The position numbers and the translations under genes are program-made. Shown in pieces: positions 16,256 through 24,899 of a DNA stretch of 64,000 bases. The DNA lies in assembly GCA_001303705.1 (NCBI GenBank), contig LJUI01000001.1, positions 11,711 through 75,710 of the forward strand, given 5' to 3'. This DNA comes from a candidate division TA06 bacterium SM23_40. Its GTDB lineage: Bacteria; LJUI01; SM1-40. Under the pieces are notes generated by a model. It saw nothing but the letters and a program-made list of their open reading frames with translations, did not search any database and was not told where the DNA came from. Each line of letters begins with the position of its first letter. The first letter of the stretch is position 1.

Positions 16256-16377
16256 TCACACATCCGTCACTCCGTTCTCCCACTCCGTGCTACGAACGAA
16301 TTGCGATTCCACTGTGACAGGGGCCAGAGACAACAGTCTTACTGGATGGACTTCGAGTTCGGTCGCTCGTCGACACC
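16256..16377 (-). pseudogene. Relic of a TonB-dependent receptor C terminus
   Basis: The gap between the receptor and the substrate-binding gene encodes, in a minus-strand frame with no start of its own, a short segment ending QFVRSTEWENGVTDV. This mirrors HFVSSTEWETGRVDD in the adjacent receptor. The DNA shares the 16-base run TCTCCCACTCCGTGCT (plus-strand text near 16276 and 16560). It looks like the decayed end of a duplicated receptor barrel rather than a gene. Confidence 0.45.
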
Positions 16378-18339
16378 TCACCTGAGGTGAGACAACAGGA
16401 TCCCGACTGAAACCTGCCTTTCCAGTAGATACGCGTCCGGGTACTCCCTCATCTCTTCCCCCAGTAGATTGACAACCGCCACCTCTATGACCATCCGGTC
16501 CTTCCACAGATCATGTGCCAGATATCCGTTAACCAGCAACCGATCATCCACTCTCCCTGTCTCCCACTCCGTGCTGCTCACGAAATGAGACCAGAGCGTC
16601 GCCGTGGATCTGAACGGCAGGCCCAGATCGACTCCGAGAGAAGCCTTATGCCGTGGCGAAAGACTGAGGCCACTCTCTGTGTCTGGATCCTCGACCCGCT
16701 GGTAGCTGTAAGAACTCAGTACCCGTAGACCTTTCGACGGCGCAACGGAGAGCGAGAACTCACCCCCATAGACTTTTCCGTCTGTTTCGTTCCTATACTC
16801 GATGCTCATCGGCACGCCTGGTATGGGCGCCGGCGGCGACGGAATCGTCTCAACGACCTTCCGCATGATCAGGTCGGAGAGCTCACAGTGGAACGCCTCA
16901 GCCCGCAAGGTGAACTCCGGCCTCGCAAACCGGTATCCAAGCTCATAGGATATGACTGTTTCGGGCGAAAGCCCTTCATCGCCCCGGACAGAAAGATCGA
17001 ATCCTGGCACTGATGACGTCACGTAGCTGATGTAGGACTCAAGAAACGTGGGATTGAGGAAGGCAGATCCTCCCGACGCACGGATGTAGTGCCCCTTCCA
17101 CGGATTAACGACCATGCTGGCTCGTGGGGTGAGGTGCTCACCTGTCAACTCATGGTAGTCCGCACGCCCTCCCAACAGTATCTCAACGTGCTGTGTCGGC
17201 CGCCACTCATGTTGAACGTACCCCGCAGTGAGATACTGGACACGATCCCCTCCGAGCAGGTCGCACCTTATGTCATTCCGGCGCATCGAGCCGCCTACGA
17301 CAAGCCGCTGCCCCGGACCGAGTATCCTCGAGTACTGTGCCTCGCCGTCGTAGGTCATGATCCGGCCATCCGAACTCCCGTCGAAGATCGAATCAGTCTG
17401 ACTGAACGATATCACGTTAGTGAACATCTGAAGCGAGAGCTCTCCAACGTCAAGATCCACCTCGCCGTATCCGGTCCAACCATCTATCTCGTTGTAGTTG
17501 AGGTGGTCGATCAAGTACTGGAACTGCCCGTCGACTGCGCCGGCCGATATGGTCAGCATCGCGTTCTGGCCGAACCCTCGTTGTGCCAGCACTGTTACTT
17601 TCTTCATGGCGTACGGTGCAGCTCCCTCGCAAACCTCCCGTTGCCGCCATCCACCTGTGAACTTATATCCCCAAGATCCAATCGTGTCGGCGTGGATCAC
17701 CGAATTCTCGAAGAAATGGCGGTCGCCGATCCGTGTCGCCAGCCTTGTGCCGACAGATGACTCGACTGGTCTGGTGACGATGTTTATCACCCCATTGAAC
17801 GCGTTGGCCCCGTACAAGGCTGAGCCCGGACCACGGATGATCTCTATACGCTCGATGTCTTCAAGAACCACCGGCAGTGCATCCCACGGCGTGAGGCCGT
17901 GGAAGTCCGCATACACTGTCCGCCCATCAACCATAACCAGCATCCGTTTGGACAGGAGTTGATTGAACCCACGTGCTGTCACCTCCCATTGGTTCGGAGT
18001 GACCCGCAATACATCGATCCCAGCGATCCCCCGGAATGCATCCGCCAGTCCCAACGTGCCCCATCTTTTCACGTCTTCGCCGGACAGGACGGTAACACTC
18101 GATTGGGCCTCCTCTGGCGACTGGGCACGCATCGCCGGCAGCGTGACGACCTCGACTTCCCTGAAGGCCAGGAGCTCCCTGCCCTTCCCGATCAAGGCCA
18201 TGCTCTGTTCTGTCTCGCCGGGGACTTCGTCCGCGGAGAGACTGCACGCCAACAGGACGGAAATGAGTGCCCCACACACCGCAGCCCCCCCCAGCCGGCG
18301 CCGGGTCATGGCCCCCAATCTCTCATCCCTGGTTCTCAT
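16378..18339 (-). CDS. TonB-dependent outer-membrane receptor
   Basis: About 653 residues from the ATG at 18339, which has a GAGAGGTG site; an earlier in-frame ATG at 18375 overlaps the kinase gene. A signal peptide is followed by a plug domain (about 50-165) with VTVLSGEDVKRWG, GIDVLRVTPNQWEV, MLVMVDGRTVY and the strong signature IERIEIIRGPGSALYG, then NAFNGVINIVT. The remaining residues form a 22-strand-type barrel with frequent aromatic strand ends. The protein ends in LLSHLR rather than the usual terminal aromatic residue. The plug resembles the BtuB/Cir-like group common in deltaproteobacteria and FCB bacteria. The substrate is unknown; it is encoded between a PAS kinase and a substrate-binding protein. 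Confidence 0.92.
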   Translation of the reverse strand: MRTRDERLGAMTRRRLGGAAVCGALISVLLACSLSADEVPGETEQSMALIGKGRELLAFREVEVVTLPAMRAQSPEEAQSSVTVLSGEDVKRWGTLGLADAFRGIAGIDVLRVTPNQWEVTARGFNQLLSKRMLVMVDGRTVYADFHGLTPWDALPVVLEDIERIEIIRGPGSALYGANAFNGVINIVTRPVESSVGTRLATRIGDRHFFENSVIHADTIGSWGYKFTGGWRQREVCEGAAPYAMKKVTVLAQRGFGQNAMLTISAGAVDGQFQYLIDHLNYNEIDGWTGYGEVDLDVGELSLQMFTNVISFSQTDSIFDGSSDGRIMTYDGEAQYSRILGPGQRLVVGGSMRRNDIRCDLLGGDRVQYLTAGYVQHEWRPTQHVEILLGGRADYHELTGEHLTPRASMVVNPWKGHYIRASGGSAFLNPTFLESYISYVTSSVPGFDLSVRGDEGLSPETVISYELGYRFARPEFTLRAEAFHCELSDLIMRKVVETIPSPPAPIPGVPMSIEYRNETDGKVYGGEFSLSVAPSKGLRVLSSYSYQRVEDPDTESGLSLSPRHKASLGVDLGLPFRSTATLWSHFVSSTEWETGRVDDRLLVNGYLAHDLWKDRMVIEVAVVNLLGEEMREYPDAYLLERQVSVGILLSHLR

Positions 18340-18358
18340 TGGACACCTCTCAGGCAGG

Positions 18359-20110
18359 TTAGCACTGTGAGTCAATGCCTTGCGTCTGCGCTACGGCGGC
18401 AGGCTCCGTCTCTCGATGCTCCCTGTACCCACCATCTTTTCGAGGGATTTTGATAGTGAAACGAGTACCCCTTCCCTCCTCACTCGCGACTGCGACCGTT
18501 CCCCCATGGCCCTCGACGATCCGCCTCGAGACCACCAATCCAAGACCCGTGCCCCTCTCCTTCGTCGTGAAGAATGGCTCGAAAATCCGCTCTCTGACCT
18601 CTTCACTCATCCCACACCCCTGGTCGGCAACCTCTATCGTCAGCCACTGGTCATCGATCCCGGTACTGACCTCCACAGTAGTTCCGCCCTCGCTCGCATC
18701 GATTGCATTGTGCAGTAGATTGAAGAAGACTTCCCTCATCTGATTCCCGTCCACCTCGATCGGCGGCAGACCCGAGGCGAACAGGAATTCAATCGACACG
18801 CCATTCTTCTCGCTCTTCTCGCGAACCGCTCGTCCCACGTCATCTAACAGCCCATTTATATCTGTGGCTCTGAAGTCGGGAACTCTCTTTCGCGCGAAAC
18901 CCAGAATATCTTCGATAATCCGGTCAATGCGCTCGGCCTCCCTCAGGACGACCTCAGCATATTCTCTCCGTTTGTCATCTTCGGATGACTTCTGTCGGAT
19001 CAGCTGCGCGAATCCATTGATCGAGTTCAGAGGATTTCGAATCTCATGCGCGACACAGGCTGCCATCTCCCCGAGGATTGCCAGCTGTTGTGCCTCTCTC
19101 ACTCGCTTCTCTAGATATCTGGTGGCGGTGATGTCTTTGAATATGGCGATGATGCCGCACGGGCCGTCACCCTCTTCTTTGACAAGCGATGTTGTTATGC
19201 CGAGCTGGATCGCCGGTTCGCCTTCTCGCACGATTTCGGCTTCTTTGCCGAAGGATAGGCGATGGCTCGAATGGGCATCGACGAGGATCTCGGCGAGGGG
19301 CGAGGGGAGGCCCACCTGGGTGAACGGCCTACCGAGTACTCGGCCAGGTTCCAGACCCGTAGTCTGCTCAGCGGCCTTATTGAAGTTGGTGATGCTCCCA
19401 GAACCATCGACGATGATGACCCCGCTCGTCATGCTGCTCAGGATGCTCTCGCGGTGCCTGTCCATCGTGCGAGCATCCCGGGTCGCCTTCTCTCCCACCA
19501 TAGTGGCGACCTCGACTTGGTGCTGGAGGTCCTTGATGAAACGCTGCTGGCGTTCTTGTTCTTTCCTGCGCAGCCTTGCCTGGCGCGCGAGCAGGCTACT
19601 CGTTGCAGCAATGACAAACAGAAACGGAATACGGATGAGAAATGCGCCTTCAGTCAGCGCCGCCGCTCCGGATGAACTGAAGACCTGCCATCCATAGAGG
19701 ATGCTTGCTACGGCGCCCGTGAGCATCGAACCCCAGGCATGTCTCCCCGCAGCAGCAGCGATGAAGATGACGAGGAAGTAGATGAGATAGAGGTCGCTCC
19801 GGAATCCACTCGAGAAGTAAATGGCGGCCGTCACGAACACGGTATCGGCGAGGAAAATGATGTTCAACATGGCCGCTGAGCGGAACCGTCTCCTTGGGAT
19901 TGCAAGGAGGCCGAGATTTGAGACGAAGATTGCGATGGCGAGATAGTATCCTGCCGAGGCAAACCGCAGGCCTCTTGTCCCGAATACCATGAGAGCTACA
20001 AGCACGAAGACAAGTAGCCATCGGAAGATGAGTATGGACTGCTTCTCATCAAGCGAGGCCAAGCTCGGCGATGACAGATGCAAGAGGAACCTCTTTTTTC
20101 TCTCTCCCAT
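18359..20110 (-). CDS. Membrane PAS histidine kinase (NtrB/AtoS-like)
   Basis: About 583 residues from the ATG at 20110 (a GTG two codons earlier overlaps the parA-like stop). Six hydrophobic segments fill residues 25-185 with little periplasmic sequence. A coiled coil (about 185-220) leads to a PAS domain (ILSSMTSGVIIVDGSGSI, about 225-335), a HisKA domain with the histidine in CVAHEIRNPLNS, and an HATPase domain ([26 protein letters not shown]). The build is that of AtoS/NtrB-type kinases. No cognate regulator with a DNA-binding domain lies nearby; the receivers further down the cluster are candidates. The gene is tightly linked to the ParA-type gene upstream and the TonB receptor downstream. 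Confidence 0.9.
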   Translation of the reverse strand: MGERKKRFLLHLSSPSLASLDEKQSILIFRWLLVFVLVALMVFGTRGLRFASAGYYLAIAIFVSNLGLLAIPRRRFRSAAMLNIIFLADTVFVTAAIYFSSGFRSDLYLIYFLVIFIAAAAGRHAWGSMLTGAVASILYGWQVFSSSGAAALTEGAFLIRIPFLFVIAATSSLLARQARLRRKEQERQQRFIKDLQHQVEVATMVGEKATRDARTMDRHRESILSSMTSGVIIVDGSGSITNFNKAAEQTTGLEPGRVLGRPFTQVGLPSPLAEILVDAHSSHRLSFGKEAEIVREGEPAIQLGITTSLVKEEGDGPCGIIAIFKDITATRYLEKRVREAQQLAILGEMAACVAHEIRNPLNSINGFAQLIRQKSSEDDKRREYAEVVLREAERIDRIIEDILGFARKRVPDFRATDINGLLDDVGRAVREKSEKNGVSIEFLFASGLPPIEVDGNQMREVFFNLLHNAIDASEGGTTVEVSTGIDDQWLTIEVADQGCGMSEEVRERIFEPFFTTKERGTGLGLVVSRRIVEGHGGTVAVASEEGRGTRFTIKIPRKDGGYREHRETEPAAVAQTQGIDSQC

Positions 20111-20112
20111 GT

Positions 20113-21186
20113 TCACTCAACCTCAACGACTGAACTCAATCGTCCGAATCGGTCGGTCTCCACAGCCGGATTGCTGGGATCGGTGACCCACCGGCCGTCG
20201 ATCACGAACCGGTAGTGGTATCTGCCGGGCTTGAGTGGTGCAACTGCCGTCCACACACCATCGTCTCGGCTCGTCATGATAACCGAATTGGGGACCCACC
20301 CTTTGAAGTCACCGACGAGATGAGCCGACTGAGCATCCGGCGCGACGAGCGTGAAGCAGATGCCTTCAGGTACTCGACGCGGGCCCCTTGAGTCGATCAC
20401 AGATCCTTCCTGAAGGCTCCTCTCCTCATCTGCGATCACCTCCCTCGCAAGTGAACAGTAGTCTTGAAAGCCCTGACAGTTGCGGTCGTACTCGCTGATC
20501 GCGCACCCGAAGCTCGCCGCCTCCTTCAATCGCACATTTGCGTGTATCGTTGTCAGGAAGAGCTTTCCTGGGAAGCGCCTTTTCGCCTCATCGATGACTT
20601 CGCGCGAAAGCTTCATCTTGCTATCGACGCACGTCATGAGCAGGCGCACCTCCAGATCGTGGCCGGAGTTCTCACGGATACTCTCTACCATCTCCATGAT
20701 CTTGCCGACGCCGTGGAGGGCGAAGAAGCTGGGCTCGATCGGCACGATCACCTTCCGGGCTGCCTGGAGAGCGTTGAGCGTCAGCAGTCCGAGGTTGGTC
20801 GGAGCATCTATCACGGTGTAGTCGAAGTCGCGCTCCAGACGCAACAAGGCGACGCGCAGGCGATGTTCTGCGCCTCGCCCGCGCCCCAGCAGGCGCTCGC
20901 ACCTGGAGAGACTGGGTGAGGAGGGAGCGAGCCAGAAGTTCTCGCCGCGCTGGACCAGAACCTCATCCAGAGTCGCAGGAACGTCGCCGTCTCCGGCCAT
21001 CACCTCATAGACGGTCTTCGTGAGCGCCTCCACATCCACATTCAGTCCCAGAGAAGCATGAGACTGGGGATCCAGATCAACAAGGAGGACGCTCTTTCCC
21101 TCTAGCGCAAGGCAGGCAGAGAGATTGATGGCCGTCGTCGTCTTACCGCACCCGCCCTTCTGATTCGCTATTGCCACTACGCACAC
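20113..21186 (-). CDS. ParA-type ATPase fused to a CBM48-like glycogen-binding domain
   Basis: A 357-residue protein starting at a GTG preceded by CAGGAGG. Residues 1-255 form a ParA/Soj ATPase: deviant Walker A KGGCGKTT (10-17), Walker A' VDLDPQSHASLGLN, and YTVIDAPTNLGLLT. Residues about 270-357 match the early-set domain found in AMPK beta subunits and in branching enzymes (CBM48): FTLVAPDAQSAHLVGDFKGW, then GVWTAVAPLKPGRYHYRFVIDG and WVTDPSNP. No ParB or parS-like repeat lies nearby, so chromosome partition is unlikely. It opens the signalling/uptake cluster, with the next gene overlapping its stop. A MinD/ParA-like positioning ATPase that senses polysaccharide is a possible role, but that is speculation. 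Confidence 0.9.
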   Translation of the reverse strand: MCVVAIANQKGGCGKTTTAINLSACLALEGKSVLLVDLDPQSHASLGLNVDVEALTKTVYEVMAGDGDVPATLDEVLVQRGENFWLAPSSPSLSRCERLLGRGRGAEHRLRVALLRLERDFDYTVIDAPTNLGLLTLNALQAARKVIVPIEPSFFALHGVGKIMEMVESIRENSGHDLEVRLLMTCVDSKMKLSREVIDEAKRRFPGKLFLTTIHANVRLKEAASFGCAISEYDRNCQGFQDYCSLAREVIADEERSLQEGSVIDSRGPRRVPEGICFTLVAPDAQSAHLVGDFKGWVPNSVIMTSRDDGVWTAVAPLKPGRYHYRFVIDGRWVTDPSNPAVETDRFGRLSSVVEVE

Positions 21187-21344
21187 AACCTGGCCTCCTG
21201 TTCAGGATCCACCTCCAAAGACCATCGGTCCAGGCGCAGGAAAAGCCCGAAGTGCCAGCGACGGCTCAAGACTATGACAGAAACGAGGATATCTAAATCT
21301 GTCCAATTATCGGCTTTCCCGCAATACCTCTCTGCACGGCCAGT

Positions 21345-22634
21345 TCATTTTCTGCGTACCGGCGTAATCCCTTGTGCCGCTGACACATCGACGACATCCT
21401 GGCCTGATCCTTCCTCCTGCCTGGCGATCTCAATCTCCGCTCCGTACAGATGGATGCGCCAGATCGCCCGGCAGATGCCGTCGATCTCTTCGTCCCGCAT
21501 GGCAGTGTACAGCGGAATCGAGAGGAGACTCTCCGATAGGAGTTCGGTCACAGGAAGTGGACTTCTCTGTGTTGCCCGCCACCCGGCGTACGCATCCTGA
21601 AGGTGGACCGGCGGACAGAAGTACTTCCGTGTCGAGACGTTCTCTCGGCCGAGTGCCTCGGCCAGCGTGTCTCGATCGATCCCGAACTCACAGGGTTGGA
21701 TGAAAAGAGAGAAATCTTTGTATGTGGTGCGGCAGTATTCAGGTATGTGCTGAAAACAGATGCCGGGAATCGACGCCAGCGCCCGACGATAGCGCAGAGC
21801 GATCTCGCCACGTCGGCGAACGGTCCCCTCGATCTGCTCCAGATTCCTCCTCGCAAGAAGGGCCGAGATCTCCTGCATGCGGGCATTCAAACCTACGAAC
21901 CTGCAGTTGTAGTCACCCGGGTTCCCGTAGTCCCTGCCCATCCGCACTCTCCTGGCAACTTCGCCGGATCTGAGCGAGACGAGCCCCCCCTCTCCCGCCA
22001 CGAGAGGCTTCGTAGGGCTGAGACTGAAGACTTCGGCATCGCCGAACGTGCCAGCGTGGCGATCTCCGTAGTAACTGCCAAACGCGTGGGCAGCATCGAA
22101 TATGAGGCGCAGTCCGCGGTCACGCGCAATATCCTCCAATGCAGTCATGTCCGGAGGATTTCCGAATATGTATGTGGCGATGATCGCGGACGTCTCTGGA
22201 GTCATTGCCGCCGCCACACAGGCGGGATCGATCGTGTAGGTCTCCGGGTCGCAATCGACGAAGACCGGCTCTAGCCTATTCCAGACGACGGCATGCGCAG
22301 TCGCTGCGAACGTGAAACTCGGGAGTATGACTTCTCCCCGAAGATCAAGAGCCCTCAGTACCAGCATCAGACCCGATGTACAGCACGAAACCGCCACAAC
22401 CTCGTCGACTTCCAGATACTCTGCAGCCAGTCTCTCCAGTGAAGCTACATGCGTGCTGTTCGTCATCAGCCCGCTCGCGAGCACGTCAGCGATCTCCGCT
22501 CCCACGACGTCAAACCCGACGGTGGTAGGGCGGGCCAGTGGTATCTCTTTATCGAAAATCGGCTCTCCCCCGAGAATCGCCGGCATGTCGTGAATCATCT
22601 GCACCCCCTGATCGGTGGCGAGGGGACTGTTCAT
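21345..22634 (-). CDS. DegT/DnrJ/EryC1-family PLP aminotransferase
   Basis: A 429-residue enzyme of the sugar aminotransferase family. The PLP-site pattern is present: VSCCTSGLMLVLRAL, then EVILPSFTFAATAHAV, the aspartate in LIFDAAHAFGS, and the Schiff-base lysine in FSLSPTKPLVAGEGG. Such enzymes transfer an amino group to a keto nucleotide sugar. The gene overlaps the CapD/WbpM-type dehydratase by four bases (ATGA), and the pair fits: the dehydratase would make a 4-keto-6-deoxy sugar that this enzyme aminates. It is the last gene of the polysaccharide locus; a 158-base gap follows in which I see no convincing terminator. Confidence 0.92.
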   Translation of the reverse strand: MNSPLATDQGVQMIHDMPAILGGEPIFDKEIPLARPTTVGFDVVGAEIADVLASGLMTNSTHVASLERLAAEYLEVDEVVAVSCCTSGLMLVLRALDLRGEVILPSFTFAATAHAVVWNRLEPVFVDCDPETYTIDPACVAAAMTPETSAIIATYIFGNPPDMTALEDIARDRGLRLIFDAAHAFGSYYGDRHAGTFGDAEVFSLSPTKPLVAGEGGLVSLRSGEVARRVRMGRDYGNPGDYNCRFVGLNARMQEISALLARRNLEQIEGTVRRRGEIALRYRRALASIPGICFQHIPEYCRTTYKDFSLFIQPCEFGIDRDTLAEALGRENVSTRKYFCPPVHLQDAYAGWRATQRSPLPVTELLSESLLSIPLYTAMRDEEIDGICRAIWRIHLYGAEIEIARQEEGSGQDVVDVSAAQGITPVRRK

Positions 22635-24631
22635 CTACCCTGATAGTTCGCACCGACGTTCGTTCCCGCATAATCTCGGTCTAACGGTCCGGGCCAACGT
22701 CTGAGGACAGACGGCTGCGCTGTACCCGGTCTCGGCAAGTCCGAACGGAGCTCTGCTATGTGCTGCCTCATCTCCCGGCCCACAGGACGATACTCGGGAA
22801 CGAGTGCGGTCAGCCGCTCCATCACCTCGTCTCGGTCCAGGTCGACGACCTGGCGCGCCAATCTCTCCGCCCGCGTGCAGAATCGCCTGCCATCGAAGGA
22901 AGCTGGCACGACACTCAAGATCGGCTCAAACGGAGTCGGCTCGACATGCTCGTTCTCATTCCACAGCTCCTCGCGAAGTTTCTCACCTGGCCTCAGACCG
23001 ACATACTCGATCTCGATGTCGCGCCCTGGTTCGAGGCCCGAGAGACGCACGAGGTTTTCGGCCAGATCGAGAATGCGAACAGGCTGACCCATCTTCAGCA
23101 CAAGAATCTCTCCCTGTCCGCCGAGCGTTCCGGCTCGTATCACGAGCCGCACGGCCTCAGCGATCGTCATGAGATAGCGCACCGCATCGGGATGAGTCAC
23201 GGTCACGGGCCCGCCGAGGCGGATTTGACGTTTGAACAGAGGGATGACGCTTCCTTCGCTCCCCAGAACATTCCCGAACCGGACAGCCGTGAATGAAGTG
23301 CTGCTCTGCTGAGCCATCGACTGTATGATGAGTTCAGCAACGCGTTTGGTCGCGCCCATGATATTAAGAGGGTTGACCGCCTTATCAGTCGATATGAGCA
23401 CAAAACGCTCCGTTCCCCATCGGTCTGCTGCTTTGGCGACATTCAGAGTGCCGAGCACGTTGTTCTTCACTCCTTCTCCGACACACAGCTCCATCAACGG
23501 AACGTGCTTGTGGGCCGCAGCATGGAAGAGTATCTGGGGTCGATACTGCTTCATGACGCCACTCACTCGTGGCTCGTCCCGAACATCTCCGATCGCCGGC
23601 ACGACCCGGGTGTCCCGCCCCATCGATCTGAGTGTGAGCGTCAGGAAGTACATGTTATTCTCGTTATGGTCGAACAGAATGAGCCGATCTGGGTCGAACT
23701 GAAGAAGCTGCCGGCACAGCTCCTGTCCGATCGAGCCTGCAGCACCTGTCACCATGATCGACTTCCCCCGGTAGGCATCGCCTATTGATTCATCTTCATC
23801 CTCCATCGCCTCGCTCCGGTCTAGCAACTCCTCCTCTCTCACATCGCGAATCTTGCTCAGCTGAACATCCCCACAGATGAGATCACGTATGCCCGGCACG
23901 GTCTTGACCAGCACACCACTACGCCCCGATCTCTTACAGAGATCGACAACGCCCCGTTGCAACTCCCTGGAAGCAGAGGCAACTGTCACTATCACCTCGT
24001 CGACGTCGTGCTGCGCCACGAGCTGCGGGATCTCTTGCGTGGTTCCCAAAATGGGGATGCCATGGATCCGCAGACCTATCTTGTTGATGTCATCGTCGAC
24101 GAATCCGACCGGTACATACCGAACATCAGGGCGCCGAAGCATTTCGCGCACGACGAGTTCTCCTGTATCGCCAGCGCCGACGAACAGCGCGCGGGTCCTC
24201 CCTGTCGGCTGGTCTATTTTTGTGTCGCCTCTGCCGGTGATCTTCTTCCGCAACACCCTCCACGCGAGGCGGCTTCCGCCCACGATGAACAAGCAGAGGA
24301 CTCCATCTGTCACGATGATGGTCCAGGGGATCATCGACCCTGCCGTCGCCAACAGGACGACGCCAGATAGGACCGAGCTAACCGCGACAGCCCGCGAAAG
24401 ACCTATGAGTTCCCCGATGCTTGCATAATCGAGCAGGCCTTCATAGAGTCTCGACCGATAGAAGGCCAGGAGCCTGAAGACTGCCGTTAGAAGACAGACT
24501 GGAAAGAGCACTCTCAGGTCAATCTCGCCCACTTGTGCGTCGTAGTGCAGAACGAAAGCGGCCAGCGTGGAGAAGGTAACGAGGAAGAAATCCACAACAA
24601 TGAGCCGAATCCTGCGCGATGAGAGGGACAT
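22631..24631 (-). CDS. CapD/WbpM-type nucleotide-sugar dehydratase
   Basis: A 666-residue membrane enzyme. Four hydrophobic segments (about 8-125) are followed by a CoA-binding-type Rossmann domain (about 145-265: ALFVGAGDTGELVVREML). A second Rossmann domain with the short-chain dehydrogenase/epimerase motif comes next (VTGAAGSIGQELCRQL, near 295-310), with LFHAAAHKHVPLME and ISTDKAVNPLNIMGATKR. This layout is that of WbpM/FlaA1/CapD, 4,6-dehydratases acting on UDP-GlcNAc or related sugars. The STDKAVN in place of SYK is the typical active-site form of the large membrane members. It overlaps the aminotransferase and follows the DUF5989 gene by 12 bases. Confidence 0.93.
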   Translation of the reverse strand: MSLSSRRIRLIVVDFFLVTFSTLAAFVLHYDAQVGEIDLRVLFPVCLLTAVFRLLAFYRSRLYEGLLDYASIGELIGLSRAVAVSSVLSGVVLLATAGSMIPWTIIVTDGVLCLFIVGGSRLAWRVLRKKITGRGDTKIDQPTGRTRALFVGAGDTGELVVREMLRRPDVRYVPVGFVDDDINKIGLRIHGIPILGTTQEIPQLVAQHDVDEVIVTVASASRELQRGVVDLCKRSGRSGVLVKTVPGIRDLICGDVQLSKIRDVREEELLDRSEAMEDEDESIGDAYRGKSIMVTGAAGSIGQELCRQLLQFDPDRLILFDHNENNMYFLTLTLRSMGRDTRVVPAIGDVRDEPRVSGVMKQYRPQILFHAAAHKHVPLMELCVGEGVKNNVLGTLNVAKAADRWGTERFVLISTDKAVNPLNIMGATKRVAELIIQSMAQQSSTSFTAVRFGNVLGSEGSVIPLFKRQIRLGGPVTVTHPDAVRYLMTIAEAVRLVIRAGTLGGQGEILVLKMGQPVRILDLAENLVRLSGLEPGRDIEIEYVGLRPGEKLREELWNENEHVEPTPFEPILSVVPASFDGRRFCTRAERLARQVVDLDRDEVMERLTALVPEYRPVGREMRQHIAELRSDLPRPGTAQPSVLRRWPGPLDRDYAGTNVGANYQGR

Positions 24632-24643
24632 TGGGCCTCCGTA

Positions 24644-24823
24644 TCAGAAGAGTGCGTAGATGAATGGTGCTACGGCAGATCCCTCAGCCAACACGATGAG
24701 CAGGCTCATCACGATGAGCAACATCAACATCGGAGCGAGCCACCATTTCCGCCTCACCCGCATGAATTGCCAGAGCTCGACGAAGATCGCAGCGCGTGAT
24801 TGCAGTCGACTGAACGCATTCAT
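24644..24823 (-). CDS. DUF5989-type miniprotein
   Basis: A 59-residue protein starting MNAFSRLQSRAAIFVELWQF, preceded by GAGGAGCGAGGCA. A basic amphipathic start (FMRVRRKWWLAP) leads to one transmembrane helix (MLMLLIVMSLLIVLAEGSA) and the ending VAPFIYALF. This matches my memory of DUF5989, a family of about 50 residues with WQFLK-RKKWW and SSAVAPFIYTLF. Such genes usually lie in polysaccharide loci beside an SxtJ-type membrane protein, which is absent here. The function is unknown. Confidence 0.8.
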   Translation of the reverse strand: MNAFSRLQSRAAIFVELWQFMRVRRKWWLAPMLMLLIVMSLLIVLAEGSAVAPFIYALF

Positions 24824-24899
24824 TGCCTCGCTCCTCGTCTATTGGTCCTGTGAAACAATCCCGCACTATCTCGTTTCTGTCTGGGCTCTGCGTACCACC

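Noticed and set aside
20113-21186. A chromosome or plasmid partition locus.
   Set aside because: The ParA-type protein has an added carbohydrate-binding domain, and there is no ParB gene or centromere-like repeat nearby.
21187-21344. Possible promoter in the AT-richer gap before the ParA-type gene (TTGGAC and TATCCT-like boxes, and a TGGCAC with wrong spacing).
   Set aside because: No pair of boxes has both acceptable sequence and spacing. A promoter is expected here, but I cannot point to it.
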